Source: Candidatus Uhrbacteria bacterium RIFOXYB2_FULL_45_11 (GTDB taxonomy: Bacteria > Patescibacteriota > Patescibacteriia > UBA9934 > GWF2-40-263). Taken from it: a stretch of 7,267 nt of DNA. Position numbers and translations under genes: made by a program. The stretch lies in the NCBI GenBank assembly GCA_001791715.1, contig MGFD01000034.1:1-7267 (forward strand), given 5' to 3'. Shown piece after piece: positions 1 through 5,709 of the stretch. Numbering within the stretch: the stretch's first letter is position 1; the number at the start of each line of letters is the position of its first letter. The notes beneath the pieces were generated by a model. That model did no database searches. It had not been told where the DNA came from and worked only from the letters and a program-made list of their open reading frames with translations.

Positions 1-1908
1 TTGAACAGCTCTCTTGATTCAGAAGAAATTGAAGACATTCAAGCAGAAGCGCGCTCAGGTGCGCTCAAAATTTTATACATTGCTCCAGAGCGTTTAGCCC
101 GCGTAGAGTTCCAATTATTTTTGCGATCGCTCCGTGTGAGTCTTCTTGCCATTGATGAAGCTCACTGTATCTCAGAATGGGGTCATGATTTTCGCCCAGA
201 ATATCGCAACTTGAAGGAACTGAAACGATCCTTTCCAAACGTTCCTGTCGTCGCCCTCACCGCAACCGCCACCATGCGTGTGCGCACAGATATTCTCTCA
301 CAGCTAGACATGCCGGACGCATTTGTCTTTTTGTCGAGCCACAACCGCCCCAATCTTCACTACACCGTCAAACCAAAACTCCAGTCCTTCGCACAACTCG
401 TTGCGCTCTTAAAAACACGCAAAGGCGAATCCATCATCATTTATTGTTTTTCTCGTAAAGACACAGAATCGCTCGCAGAAGATTTAAACAAAGCGGGTTA
501 TAAATCCGCGCCATATCACGCCGGACTCTCCGCGGATGTCAGATCAAAAACCCAAGAACGATTTATTCGTGATCAAGTTTCGATTATTGTCGCCACGATT
601 GCCTTCGGCATGGGAATCGATAAACCAGATGTGCGATTGGTCGTTCACATGGATCTCCCAAAAACTGTGGAAGGCTATTACCAAGAAACCGGACGTGCGG
701 GCCGCGACAGTTTGCCGTCTGATTGTGTTTTGTTTTACTCGTACGGAGACAAACGCAAACAAGATTTCTTTATTCAACAAATCGAAGACGAACAAGAACG
801 CGCGCTTGCAGAAAAAAAACTTTCGCAAGTCATTGAATATGGCGAGTTGCGTTCTTGCCGCAGAAAATTCCTCCTCGAATATTTTGGCGAACCCGTCGAA
901 CTTGAAAACTGCGGCACATGCGATAACTGTTCGAGTGAACCCGCAGAAATTCATGACGCCACAGAAGTCTCCCAAAAAATTCTTTCCGCCGTTCTCAGAA
1001 CAGGAGAACGTTTTGGGCTCGCGTATATTTGCGATGTCCTCAGAGGATCCAAACAAAAAAAGATTCTCGAAAACAATCACGAAAATCTTTCTGTATACGG
1101 CGTGGCAAAAAATATTCCGCTTCAACAATTGCGTGAGTACATGGATTTGTTGCTCGTAAAAAAATATCTCGTAAAACAAATGGGCGAGTTCCCTACCATT
1201 GGCGTGAGTGCCATGGGCAAAGTCGCGCTGCGTGATCGTGAAGTCATCTTGCTTCCAAAACCAAAAACGTTCGCTGTTGCGATGCAGCCGAAAAAAGGCA
1301 CGGACGAGAACGCGCTTCCTTACGAATCCGCGCTTTTCGAAGAACTTCGCGCGCTTCGCCGCTCCATTGCGGAAGAACAAAACGTTCCGCCGTTCGTTAT
1401 CTTTGGAGACAAAACACTCCAAGAGATCGCGTATTATCTTCCACAATCTCTTCCAAGCTTCGGAAAGATCTTTGGAGTCGGTGAACGCAAGCTGAAACAA
1501 TTCGGCGCACAGTTCTTGGCGGTCGTACAAACGTATGCAAAGACACACAATCTCACAGAGCGCACACAAGAAGTAGACATTGATGCGCCGCCCGTACGTA
1601 CGTCGAGTGTAACGCGTGACAGTTCAACATTTCAAAAAACAAAAGAACTTCTTGAAAAGAAATTTGATATCGAACAAATCGCAAAAGAGCGCATGCTAAA
1701 CAAAAGCACAGTCGTACAACATATTTTGAAACTTGTGGAAGAAGACCCAGATTTGGATGTCATGCACTTAAAACCGCCCGCAAAACAATTTACAGAGATT
1801 GAAAATGCATTCAAACAATCGCCAACAAAATTATTGACGGCCGTGTTTAATATCCTCGAGGGGAAATATACGTATGAGGAGTTAAGGATTGCACGATTGT
1901 TTTTGTAA
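1..1908 (+). CDS. recQ: ATP-dependent DNA helicase RecQ (5' end outside window)
   Basis: RecQ is a 3'-5' superfamily 2 DNA helicase acting in recombination and replication-fork repair. The visible 635 residues begin just after motif Ia: the Q motif and the Walker A lysine, roughly the first 95 residues of a typical RecQ, lie upstream of the window, so the TTG at position 1 is an internal Leu codon and not a start. In order: DEAH box at residues 52-55 followed by the RecQ aromatic-rich loop (WGHDFRPEY), TATAT motif III at 87-91, motif IV near 145-152, YHAGL at 172-176, motif V around 198-208, and motif VI QETGRAGRD at 228-236. The zinc-binding cysteines are C286, C304, C307 and C310. The RQC winged helix spans about 320-425 and an HRDC domain about 440-515. 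Residues 542-635 form an extra C-terminal helix-turn-helix-like region seen in many non-enterobacterial RecQs (HTH_40 type). The gene ends tail-to-tail with the next one. No clear + terminator follows. Confidence 0.97.
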   Translation: MNSSLDSEEIEDIQAEARSGALKILYIAPERLARVEFQLFLRSLRVSLLAIDEAHCISEWGHDFRPEYRNLKELKRSFPNVPVVALTATATMRVRTDILSQLDMPDAFVFLSSHNRPNLHYTVKPKLQSFAQLVALLKTRKGESIIIYCFSRKDTESLAEDLNKAGYKSAPYHAGLSADVRSKTQERFIRDQVSIIVATIAFGMGIDKPDVRLVVHMDLPKTVEGYYQETGRAGRDSLPSDCVLFYSYGDKRKQDFFIQQIEDEQERALAEKKLSQVIEYGELRSCRRKFLLEYFGEPVELENCGTCDNCSSEPAEIHDATEVSQKILSAVLRTGERFGLAYICDVLRGSKQKKILENNHENLSVYGVAKNIPLQQLREYMDLLLVKKYLVKQMGEFPTIGVSAMGKVALRDREVILLPKPKTFAVAMQPKKGTDENALPYESALFEELRALRRSIAEEQNVPPFVIFGDKTLQEIAYYLPQSLPSFGKIFGVGERKLKQFGAQFLAVVQTYAKTHNLTERTQEVDIDAPPVRTSSVTRDSSTFQKTKELLEKKFDIEQIAKERMLNKSTVVQHILKLVEEDPDLDVMHLKPPAKQFTEIENAFKQSPTKLLTAVFNILEGKYTYEELRIARLFL

Positions 1909-1910
1909 AG

Positions 1911-1938
1911 AAAAAACCACCCCAGATTTTCAGGATGG
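1911..1938 (-). terminator. Intrinsic terminator of the 316-aa minus-strand gene
   Basis: On the minus strand, CCATCC (1938-1933) pairs with GGGTGG (1922-1917), six pairs with one G-T wobble, followed directly by six T (A-run 1911-1916). It begins 8 bp past the stop codon at 1947. There is no T-run in the plus direction, so it probably does not terminate recQ. Confidence 0.7.
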
Positions 1939-1946
1939 CAGAGTAA

Positions 1947-2897
1947 CTATTTCCACTTCGGTACGTACTTCGGATCGTTCCGCATGTCGATCTCTGTTTT
2001 GTCTTTGAAGCATTTCAGCAATCGATTTGCCTCTTCTCGACTAAATATACTTCCGAAGACACACAAGCTAACAAACGTTTGTTTTTTGGGAAACTCATCA
2101 TACGTGACTTCCGCTTGCGCAATCACGTTTTGATCGGCGTCTGTCCAGACACACACTTGCGTGAGTACCTCATCATGAAAGTATCCATGATCTTCGATAT
2201 GAACCAATGTCACGTCGAGATGCGCCTCGGACAACGCACGCTCTGCATCCATGAGATCGACTTTTCGACGCATCCATTGTTCGTGTGTCCAAAGATTTCC
2301 GAGTGCGCAACGAAGGAGCAAACACGTTCCGAGATCCAGTTGCGGTGCCAGGCACAAAAAAAGCGAGTCAAACCGGCGGCTGTAGCCGAACGATTCCGTG
2401 ATCTGATTCTGTCGTTTGAAAAATCGATGTTCGTAATGAGCACGAAACGGCCGACCACCGAGTCCCACAAAGGGAGTGTCGAGCAGATCAATCATTTGCG
2501 AATGTTGCACATCCGCAGAATAGATCAACTCACCGAACCAAGGTTCCGTGCGAGGTTTCAGCCACGGATCCAAGAGTAGCTCTGGCGACGACAGTTTGCG
2601 ATCAACACGTCGGAGATCCATGTCAATTGTGATCACGTACGCGACGTCGATCGGCATCTTTGGGTCTTTGACGAAGATCGTCGAAAGGCTGCGGCCGCGT
2701 TGGCTCGCTTCCAAAATCTGATCCACGATTCCCTTCGGAAGAATGTCGGTGACGCCAGTACTTTCGCCCATGTATACACTGATCGTTGTCGGTCTCACAT
2801 ACGAAATGACCTTGAATCCAAGATCCTCATGCGCACCGAACCAGGCTGCGGCTTCAGATATGACTCGATCGGAAATACGACGAACGACTGTAAACAC
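1947..2897 (-). CDS. Hypothetical protein, 316 aa, unrecognised
   Basis: I do not recognise the family. The open frame runs upstream to an ATG at 2999, but the best start is the GTG at 2897. An AAGGAG Shine-Dalgarno (2910-2905) sits 7 nt before it, and a promoter-like TTGACA/extended -10 lies inside the would-be N-terminal extension. The extension's apparent hydrophobic segment would therefore be intergenic sequence read through. From the GTG the protein begins MFTVVRRISDRVI and has no signal peptide or membrane helix that I can see. It is a soluble-looking mixed alpha/beta sequence, rich in His, Asp and Glu in the second half (for example VHIEDHGYFHDEV near residues 240-250), and ends KYVPKWK. 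No catalytic motif is evident. It is divergent from the ribozyme-led 201-aa gene and has its own promoter and terminator, so the two form an outward-facing pair. Function unknown. Confidence 0.8.
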   Translation of the reverse strand: MFTVVRRISDRVISEAAAWFGAHEDLGFKVISYVRPTTISVYMGESTGVTDILPKGIVDQILEASQRGRSLSTIFVKDPKMPIDVAYVITIDMDLRRVDRKLSSPELLLDPWLKPRTEPWFGELIYSADVQHSQMIDLLDTPFVGLGGRPFRAHYEHRFFKRQNQITESFGYSRRFDSLFLCLAPQLDLGTCLLLRCALGNLWTHEQWMRRKVDLMDAERALSEAHLDVTLVHIEDHGYFHDEVLTQVCVWTDADQNVIAQAEVTYDEFPKKQTFVSLCVFGSIFSREEANRLLKCFKDKTEIDMRNDPKYVPKWK

Positions 2898-2904
2898 GAC
2901 GCTT

Positions 2905-2927
2905 CTCCTTCGTTCCAACGTGGAACG
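2905..2927 (-). promoter_or_regulatory. 5'-terminal hairpin plus Shine-Dalgarno of the 316-aa gene
   Basis: On the minus strand, CGTTCCA (2927-2921) and TGGAACG (2917-2911) form a perfect 7-bp inverted repeat with a 3-nt loop. AAGGAG (2910-2905) follows directly, 7 nt before the GTG at 2897. The predicted transcription start (about G2926) is at the base of this hairpin, so the mRNA would begin with a stem-loop next to its ribosome-binding site. This SD decides the GTG start over the upstream ATG. Confidence 0.6.
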
Positions 2928-2932
2928 GACGC

Positions 2933-2960
2933 AGAGTATCAAAATAAAGCCGAATGTCAA
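2933..2960 (-). promoter_or_regulatory. Promoter of the 316-aa minus-strand gene
   Basis: Minus strand: perfect TTGACA -35 (2960-2955), 16-nt spacer, then -10 TACTCT (2938-2933) preceded by TGA, an extended -10. The predicted start is near G2926, giving a leader of about 29 nt. Confidence 0.6.
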
Positions 2961-2984
2961 CCACATCGTTCGCGAACGACATGA

Positions 2985-3013
2985 TTGACAAAATGCCATT
3001 TTTTTGATAGACT
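2985..3013 (+). promoter_or_regulatory. Promoter driving the hammerhead ribozyme and the 201-aa gene
   Basis: Perfect TTGACA -35 (2985-2990), exactly 17 nt of spacer, then -10 TAGACT (3008-3013) preceded by TGA (3005-3007), an extended -10. Transcription is predicted to start at about 3018-3021, with G3019 a likely first base. That is one or two bases before the first paired nucleotide of ribozyme stem III (3020). The fit between promoter and ribozyme boundaries supports both calls. Confidence 0.65.
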
Positions 3014-3019
3014 TCCGAG

Positions 3020-3084
3020 TCTCTTTTTGTCTTTAGATACAGTATCTAAACTGATGAGTCCTGTAAGGACGAAACAAAAGGAGA
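3020..3084 (+). ncRNA. Type III hammerhead self-cleaving ribozyme in the 5' UTR
   Basis: All invariant hammerhead nucleotides are present in order. U3030-C3031 is the UH cleavage site (in context GUC, cleavage after 3031). CUGAUGA is at 3051-3057 and GAA at 3071-3073, with A3074 pairing U3030. Stem I: UUUAGA (3032-3037) with UCUAAA (3045-3050), extendable by one or two pairs, loop UACAGUA. Stem II: GUCC (3058-3061) with GGAC (3067-3070), loop UGUAA. Stem III: 3020-3029 with 3075-3084, ten pairs including one G-U wobble. Stem III is the open stem, so the topology is type III, the arrangement of the sTRSV satellite ribozyme, whose stem II is also GUCC/GGAC. The ribozyme is on the same strand as, and ends 3 nt before, the 201-aa gene. 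Its stem III 3' strand includes that gene's Shine-Dalgarno sequence. Self-cleavage is inferred from family knowledge; the structure is read directly. Confidence 0.95.
3079..3083 (+). promoter_or_regulatory. Shine-Dalgarno site embedded in ribozyme stem III
   Basis: AGGAG lies only 4 nt before the ATG at 3088. In the folded hammerhead these five bases pair with U3025-C3021. The ribosome-binding site is thus masked in the intact ribozyme, and its masking strand becomes a short separate fragment after cleavage at 3031. Confidence 0.8.
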
Positions 3085-3087
3085 ACG

Positions 3088-3693
3088 ATGATCATAGATT
3101 TTTCCGTCAAAGAACTGGATCAAAATTTTGACACGACCGCACCTATCGTTCCGCTTTGTATCGTAATGGACACGTATCACGTCAACCGGCTTGCAAGGAC
3201 TTGCTTTCGCGGAAAGGATCTGAAGAAGGCCGGGAACTTCTGTCGATGGAACAGTATCAGGGAATTTATTTGTGATGACGAAGTCCAAGACCAACTCTTC
3301 CCTGAGTTGCTGGAATCCATCCAAGAAATGAGCACGCGGCCTTTGGAACGAAGGACATATACGTTAAGTATCGAGCTTGAAAACCCGGTGGGTTGGAGCG
3401 CAACGCTTCCAAGTTCCATGCTCCCGGCCGACGCTCTGTTTGTGCCCTTTCATCCCAACGAATATACGGATGCGTTTCTTTTGGAAGACCACGCTTTCAA
3501 AGCTCCGCTCACGCACGAAATCACCATCGTCTGTGAGATCGACTATTTCGCAAACAGGAATTTTTGGGTGGTCGCCGTTAAGACGATCTATCCCGGAGAG
3601 TCTGTGCAGCTTGGTTTCGCGAAAAACAAGAAAACCAAGTTCATCCCCGCATCCGAAGCTGTATTTCTCGACTTCGATCGCGACGGCGAATAA
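3088..3693 (+). CDS. Hypothetical protein, 201 aa, translated from a ribozyme-led mRNA
   Basis: I do not recognise this protein. It starts at the ATG following AGGAG (3079-3083) and begins MIIDFSVKELDQNFD. It looks soluble and globular: no signal peptide, no membrane helix, no repeats. Noteworthy segments are a hydrophobic strand IVPLCIVMDTYHV near residues 20-32, an acidic helix-like stretch around 62-80 (EFICDDEVQDQLFPELLESI), and strand-like segments near 143-165 (HEITIVCEID, FWVVAVKTIYPGE). The end is acidic (DFDRDGE). No catalytic motif is clear. The gene is monocistronic: its own promoter and hammerhead ribozyme lie upstream and a strong intrinsic terminator begins 10 bp after the stop. 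It is divergent from the 316-aa gene, and the pair may work together, but nothing in either sequence proves it. Expression is likely affected by ribozyme cleavage because the SD is inside stem III. Confidence 0.85.
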   Translation: MIIDFSVKELDQNFDTTAPIVPLCIVMDTYHVNRLARTCFRGKDLKKAGNFCRWNSIREFICDDEVQDQLFPELLESIQEMSTRPLERRTYTLSIELENPVGWSATLPSSMLPADALFVPFHPNEYTDAFLLEDHAFKAPLTHEITIVCEIDYFANRNFWVVAVKTIYPGESVQLGFAKNKKTKFIPASEAVFLDFDRDGE

Positions 3694-3702
3694 ACCCTCT
3701 TC

Positions 3703-3728
3703 CCGTAAGATTTTTCTTACGGTTTTTT
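3703..3728 (+). terminator. Intrinsic terminator of the 201-aa gene
   Basis: CCGTAAGA (3703-3710), TTTT loop, TCTTACGG (3715-3722), perfect 8-bp stem, then six T (3723-3728). It overlaps the stop codon of the convergent aminomutase gene (3727-3729). On the minus strand no T-run follows the stem, so it mainly serves the plus strand. Confidence 0.9.
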
Positions 3729-4797
3729 ATTTTTCAGGTTCTGTATAATTCACAAATTCTCCAAATGGACTTTCAATCTGATACGCGGAGTCCGTTTGTT
3801 TTTTTACGTATCGATGTGCAAGTGGCACTTTCCCTTTTCCGCCCGGCAGATCGATCACATATCGCGGCAACGCAATTCCCGTCACGCGCCCCTGAAGTTC
3901 ACGCATAATCTCTATCCCCCGCTCGATCGGCACGCGAAAATGATTCGTTCCTTTTGCGAGGTCGAGTTGATGTAAGTAGTACGGAACGACACGCATGTTC
4001 GTAAGTTTCTTGAACAACATCTCGAGAATCACAGAATCATCATTCACTCCACGAAGCAACGGCCCTTGATTGTGCACAACAATTCCTGCGTCGACAAGCT
4101 TCGCGATCGCCTCCACATTCTCGGGCGCGATCTCATTTGGATGATTAAAGTGTGTGACGATGTACATTGGATGCGTTGCGTCTGAGTATCTTCGAAGCAG
4201 CTCAACGAGACGATTCGTGATACGTGATGGAAGATTCACCGGCACACGTGTATGGATGCGAATGCGCGAGACGGTCGACACAGATCGCAATCGAGAAAAC
4301 CAGTCTTCGAGTTGCTCGTCGAGCAGTGTGAGCGGATCACCACCTGTGAGAATCACTTCGTCGACTTCGGGATGTGCCCTGAGATAGGCAACGATCCGAT
4401 CGCGATCTTCCGCACTCGGACCCGGAGTCGCCTCACCCGTTTTTGTTCTGCGAAAACAGAATCGACAAAAGAGCGAACAGAAAAATGTTGCATACACGAG
4501 CACACGATCCGGATAGCGATGCGTCAGAAACGGAATCGGCGATTTCGCTTCGTCTCCGATCGGATCGGTGAGTTCTTCTGGCGAAAATCGCAATTCGCGA
4601 TCGGATGGAACGCACATGAGAAGAATCGGATCGTTAGGATTTTTGAAATCAATAAGTCTCAGAGTGTGAGGCGTGATCGACAAACGCATGTTCGCGAGAA
4701 CCTCGCGCATATGATCTTTATTTTCGATCGGGATGTATTGCTCTAGCTCGTCGAGAGTCCTTACGCAATTTTGTAATTCGATTTGCCATTGTTGCAT
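3727..4797 (-). CDS. kamA: KamA-family radical SAM aminomutase (lysine 2,3-aminomutase-like)
   Basis: The family uses a [4Fe-4S] cluster, S-adenosylmethionine and PLP to move the alpha-amino group of L-lysine to C-3, giving L-beta-lysine. The radical SAM cysteines are C107, C111 and C114 (CSLFCRFC, the CX3CX2C pattern). TGGDPL at 151-156 is the GGD-like SAM-binding motif. The C-terminal PGGKGK (318-323) matches the PGGGGK motif of lysine 2,3-aminomutase, placing the PLP lysine at K323. Asp279 (QLDLAKG) and Asp316 (VIDLPGG) match the two aspartates that hold the substrate lysine's amino group in clostridial KamA. The N-terminal WQIELQN..TLDELEQYI matches the usual KamA start, supporting the ATG at 4797, although the SD is weak. 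At 356 aa it is shorter than clostridial KamA (about 416). EpmB, which makes beta-lysine for EF-P, is a relative; the PGG.GK motif favours KamA proper. No efp, epmA or beta-lysine acetyltransferase gene is in the window, so the role is open. Confidence 0.9.
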   Translation of the reverse strand: MQQWQIELQNCVRTLDELEQYIPIENKDHMREVLANMRLSITPHTLRLIDFKNPNDPILLMCVPSDRELRFSPEELTDPIGDEAKSPIPFLTHRYPDRVLVYATFFCSLFCRFCFRRTKTGEATPGPSAEDRDRIVAYLRAHPEVDEVILTGGDPLTLLDEQLEDWFSRLRSVSTVSRIRIHTRVPVNLPSRITNRLVELLRRYSDATHPMYIVTHFNHPNEIAPENVEAIAKLVDAGIVVHNQGPLLRGVNDDSVILEMLFKKLTNMRVVPYYLHQLDLAKGTNHFRVPIERGIEIMRELQGRVTGIALPRYVIDLPGGKGKVPLAHRYVKKQTDSAYQIESPFGEFVNYTEPEK

Positions 4798-4811
4798 AAA
4801 ATATATTTCCC

Positions 4812-4855
4812 GAGCTTGTCGAGGGACTGCTACATATCAGGCTTTCGACAAGCTC
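4812..4855. repeat. Inverted repeat, 11-bp arms
   Basis: GAGCTTGTCGA (4812-4822) and TCGACAAGCTC (4845-4855) are perfect reverse complements around a 22-nt centre. The right arm shares TTTCGACAAGC with the second hairpin of the repeat copy at 5710-5768, hinting at one family of dispersed palindromes. It lies in the leader/promoter zone of the aminomutase gene. Confidence 0.6.
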
Positions 4856-4857
4856 AA
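4831..4857 (-). promoter_or_regulatory. Possible promoter of the aminomutase gene
   Basis: Minus strand: -10 TATGTA (4836-4831) with a TGA extension (4839-4837), and TTGAGC (4857-4852) as a poor -35 at 15-nt spacing. The start would be near 4824, leaving a leader of about 27 nt. The -35 overlaps the right arm of the inverted repeat at 4812-4855. Confidence 0.3.
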
Positions 4858-5032
4858 GCGATAAAATAAACAGAAAACCGTCTGCGGAATGCAAAACGGT
4901 TTAAAAAAACAGAGTGAATAAAAACATCAACCCTGTTTAAGGTCCATTCTTTGGTGGTTGATAAATCGATTGCGTCACCATAATAAAATGAGCTTACGCA
5001 ATAAGAACAAACAATACAAGGACAAACGACCC
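4858..5032. other. Non-coding gap with several inverted repeats
   Basis: No credible gene lies between the aminomutase start and the Nudix stop (4798-5103). This part holds three perfect 7-bp inverted repeats: AAACCGT/ACGGTTT (4875-4881 with 4896-4902), ATCAACC/GGTTGAT (4926-4932 with 4956-4962) and ATTGCGT/ACGCAAT (4969-4975 with 4996-5002). The first is followed on the minus strand by TTTTCTGTTT and could be a weak terminator. I cannot assign a function to the others; a small structured RNA is possible but unproven. Confidence 0.4.
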
Positions 5033-5087
5033 ATCCTTCGCTCGATGCGAGCTACGGAGGGTGATTCCGTCGATCGGAATCAAAAAA
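5033..5087 (+). repeat. Double-hairpin palindromic repeat, copy A
   Basis: The first hairpin has inner stem GCTCG/CGAGC (5040-5044 with 5048-5052) and outer pairing of the CCTTC region with CGGAGG. The second hairpin is GATTCCG (5063-5069), loop TCGAT, CGGAATC (5075-5081), followed by an A-run (5082-5087). Order, spacing and much of the sequence match copy B at 5710-5768. It resembles REP/BIME-type or MITE-like intergenic repeats. Its A-run doubles as the T-tract of the Nudix terminator on the minus strand. Confidence 0.65.
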
Positions 5088-5105
5088 CTCCCAAATCAGG
5101 AGTTT
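5082..5105 (-). terminator. Intrinsic terminator of the Nudix gene
   Basis: Minus strand: AAACTCC (5105-5099) pairs with GGAGTTT (5091-5085), loop of 7 nt, followed by a T-tract continuing to 5082. It overlaps the stop codon of the Nudix gene (5106-5104). The plus direction has no T-run. Confidence 0.75.
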
Positions 5106-5691
5106 AAATGGCGAGCGGCATCCATGTGTGAATAGGCTGTGTTGGTTCAACAGTTCCGTGTTGTTCTGCGGCTGTAAGAACGGCGCGAAGACATGGGTAT
5201 TCGATTGCGAAATCATGTGTCCCAATACACCAGTTGTGCGGCTCCGTTGCATTGCGCGCGTTCAACTCTTCAAGTGTCATCCAAGCAAATTGTTCGACCT
5301 CGCCTTTTTGTGGAATGAGTTTGTGTGCGGGAATATCTGTAAGTGTCACGAACTCACGAATCCAAATGCGGGCACGATCAAGTTTTGTTGTGCGCCAATG
5401 AATGAGCGAAGACGCATCGATCTTAATTCCAGACTCTTCAAACAACTCACGGTGCGCATTTTCTTCATATGATTCATCGTGTCCAACATGTCCGCCAAGA
5501 TGTGTCATCCACACACCGGCCAAACGTTCTTTCTCGAGCGAACGTTGATGACAAAGCACTTCGCCCTTCGAGTTCAAAACGTAAATATTCGTCGTCTGAC
5601 ACCACACACCACGCGCTATCGCTTCTGAACGAGGAATGATTTCACCCGTTGGTTCACCGGTGAATTCCGAAATAACAGGAAGTAACTCCAT
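5104..5691 (-). CDS. Nudix hydrolase, IDI/YfcD-like, 195 aa
   Basis: Nudix enzymes hydrolyse a nucleoside diphosphate linked to another moiety, using Mg2+. Counted from the ATG at 5691, the Nudix box GX5EX7REUXEEXGU is complete: G67, E73, R81-E82, E85-E86, G88, I89. The upstream strand VLNSKGEVLCHQRS and GHVGHDE resemble the branch containing isopentenyl-diphosphate isomerase-like proteins and YfcD. The substrate cannot be read from the sequence. The frame is open to an ATG at 5826 (240 aa), but the extra 45 residues mostly translate the repeat copy B and its flank, and the conserved domain starts right at MELLPVISE, so I prefer 5691. Neither start has a good SD, and a promoter-like site lies at 5900-5928, so the longer form with a hydrophobic N-terminus remains possible. 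Single gene, bounded by repeats and its own terminator. Confidence 0.85.
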   Translation of the reverse strand: MELLPVISEFTGEPTGEIIPRSEAIARGVWCQTTNIYVLNSKGEVLCHQRSLEKERLAGVWMTHLGGHVGHDESYEENAHRELFEESGIKIDASSLIHWRTTKLDRARIWIREFVTLTDIPAHKLIPQKGEVEQFAWMTLEELNARNATEPHNWCIGTHDFAIEYPCLRAVLTAAEQHGTVEPTQPIHTWMPLAI

Positions 5692-5709
5692 AAAGGGTTT
5701 TGGGCAACA

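Noticed and set aside
1..3. TTG as start codon of a short RecQ lacking the Walker A motif
   Set aside because: Homology continues to the first base, and position 1 is simply the window edge; a truncated helicase is not shown.
544..1569. 341-codon open frame on the minus strand opposite recQ
   Set aside because: It is antisense to conserved RecQ motifs, the protein shows no family features, and no SD or promoter supports it.
2079..2579. 166-codon plus-strand frame opposite the 316-aa gene
   Set aside because: No SD, composition typical of an antisense shadow, and it conflicts with a gene that has a promoter, SD and terminator.
2898..2999. N-terminal extension of the 316-aa protein from the ATG at 2999, with an apparent membrane segment
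   Set aside because: A good SD and GTG at 2897 plus promoter elements for both strands lie inside this stretch, so it is most likely non-coding.
3009..3022. AGACT-TCCG-AGTCT hairpin followed by a T-run as a terminator or attenuator upstream of the ribozyme
   Set aside because: The stem is only 5 bp and it overlaps the -10 element, so with the predicted start it would not be transcribed. It would matter only if transcription began further upstream.
3032..3050. 19-bp palindrome (9-bp arms, 1-bp centre) as a DNA operator for a divergent-promoter repressor
   Set aside because: It is explained in full as stem I of the hammerhead, flanked by the cleavage site and CUGAUGA. A dual role as operator is not excluded but needs no invoking.
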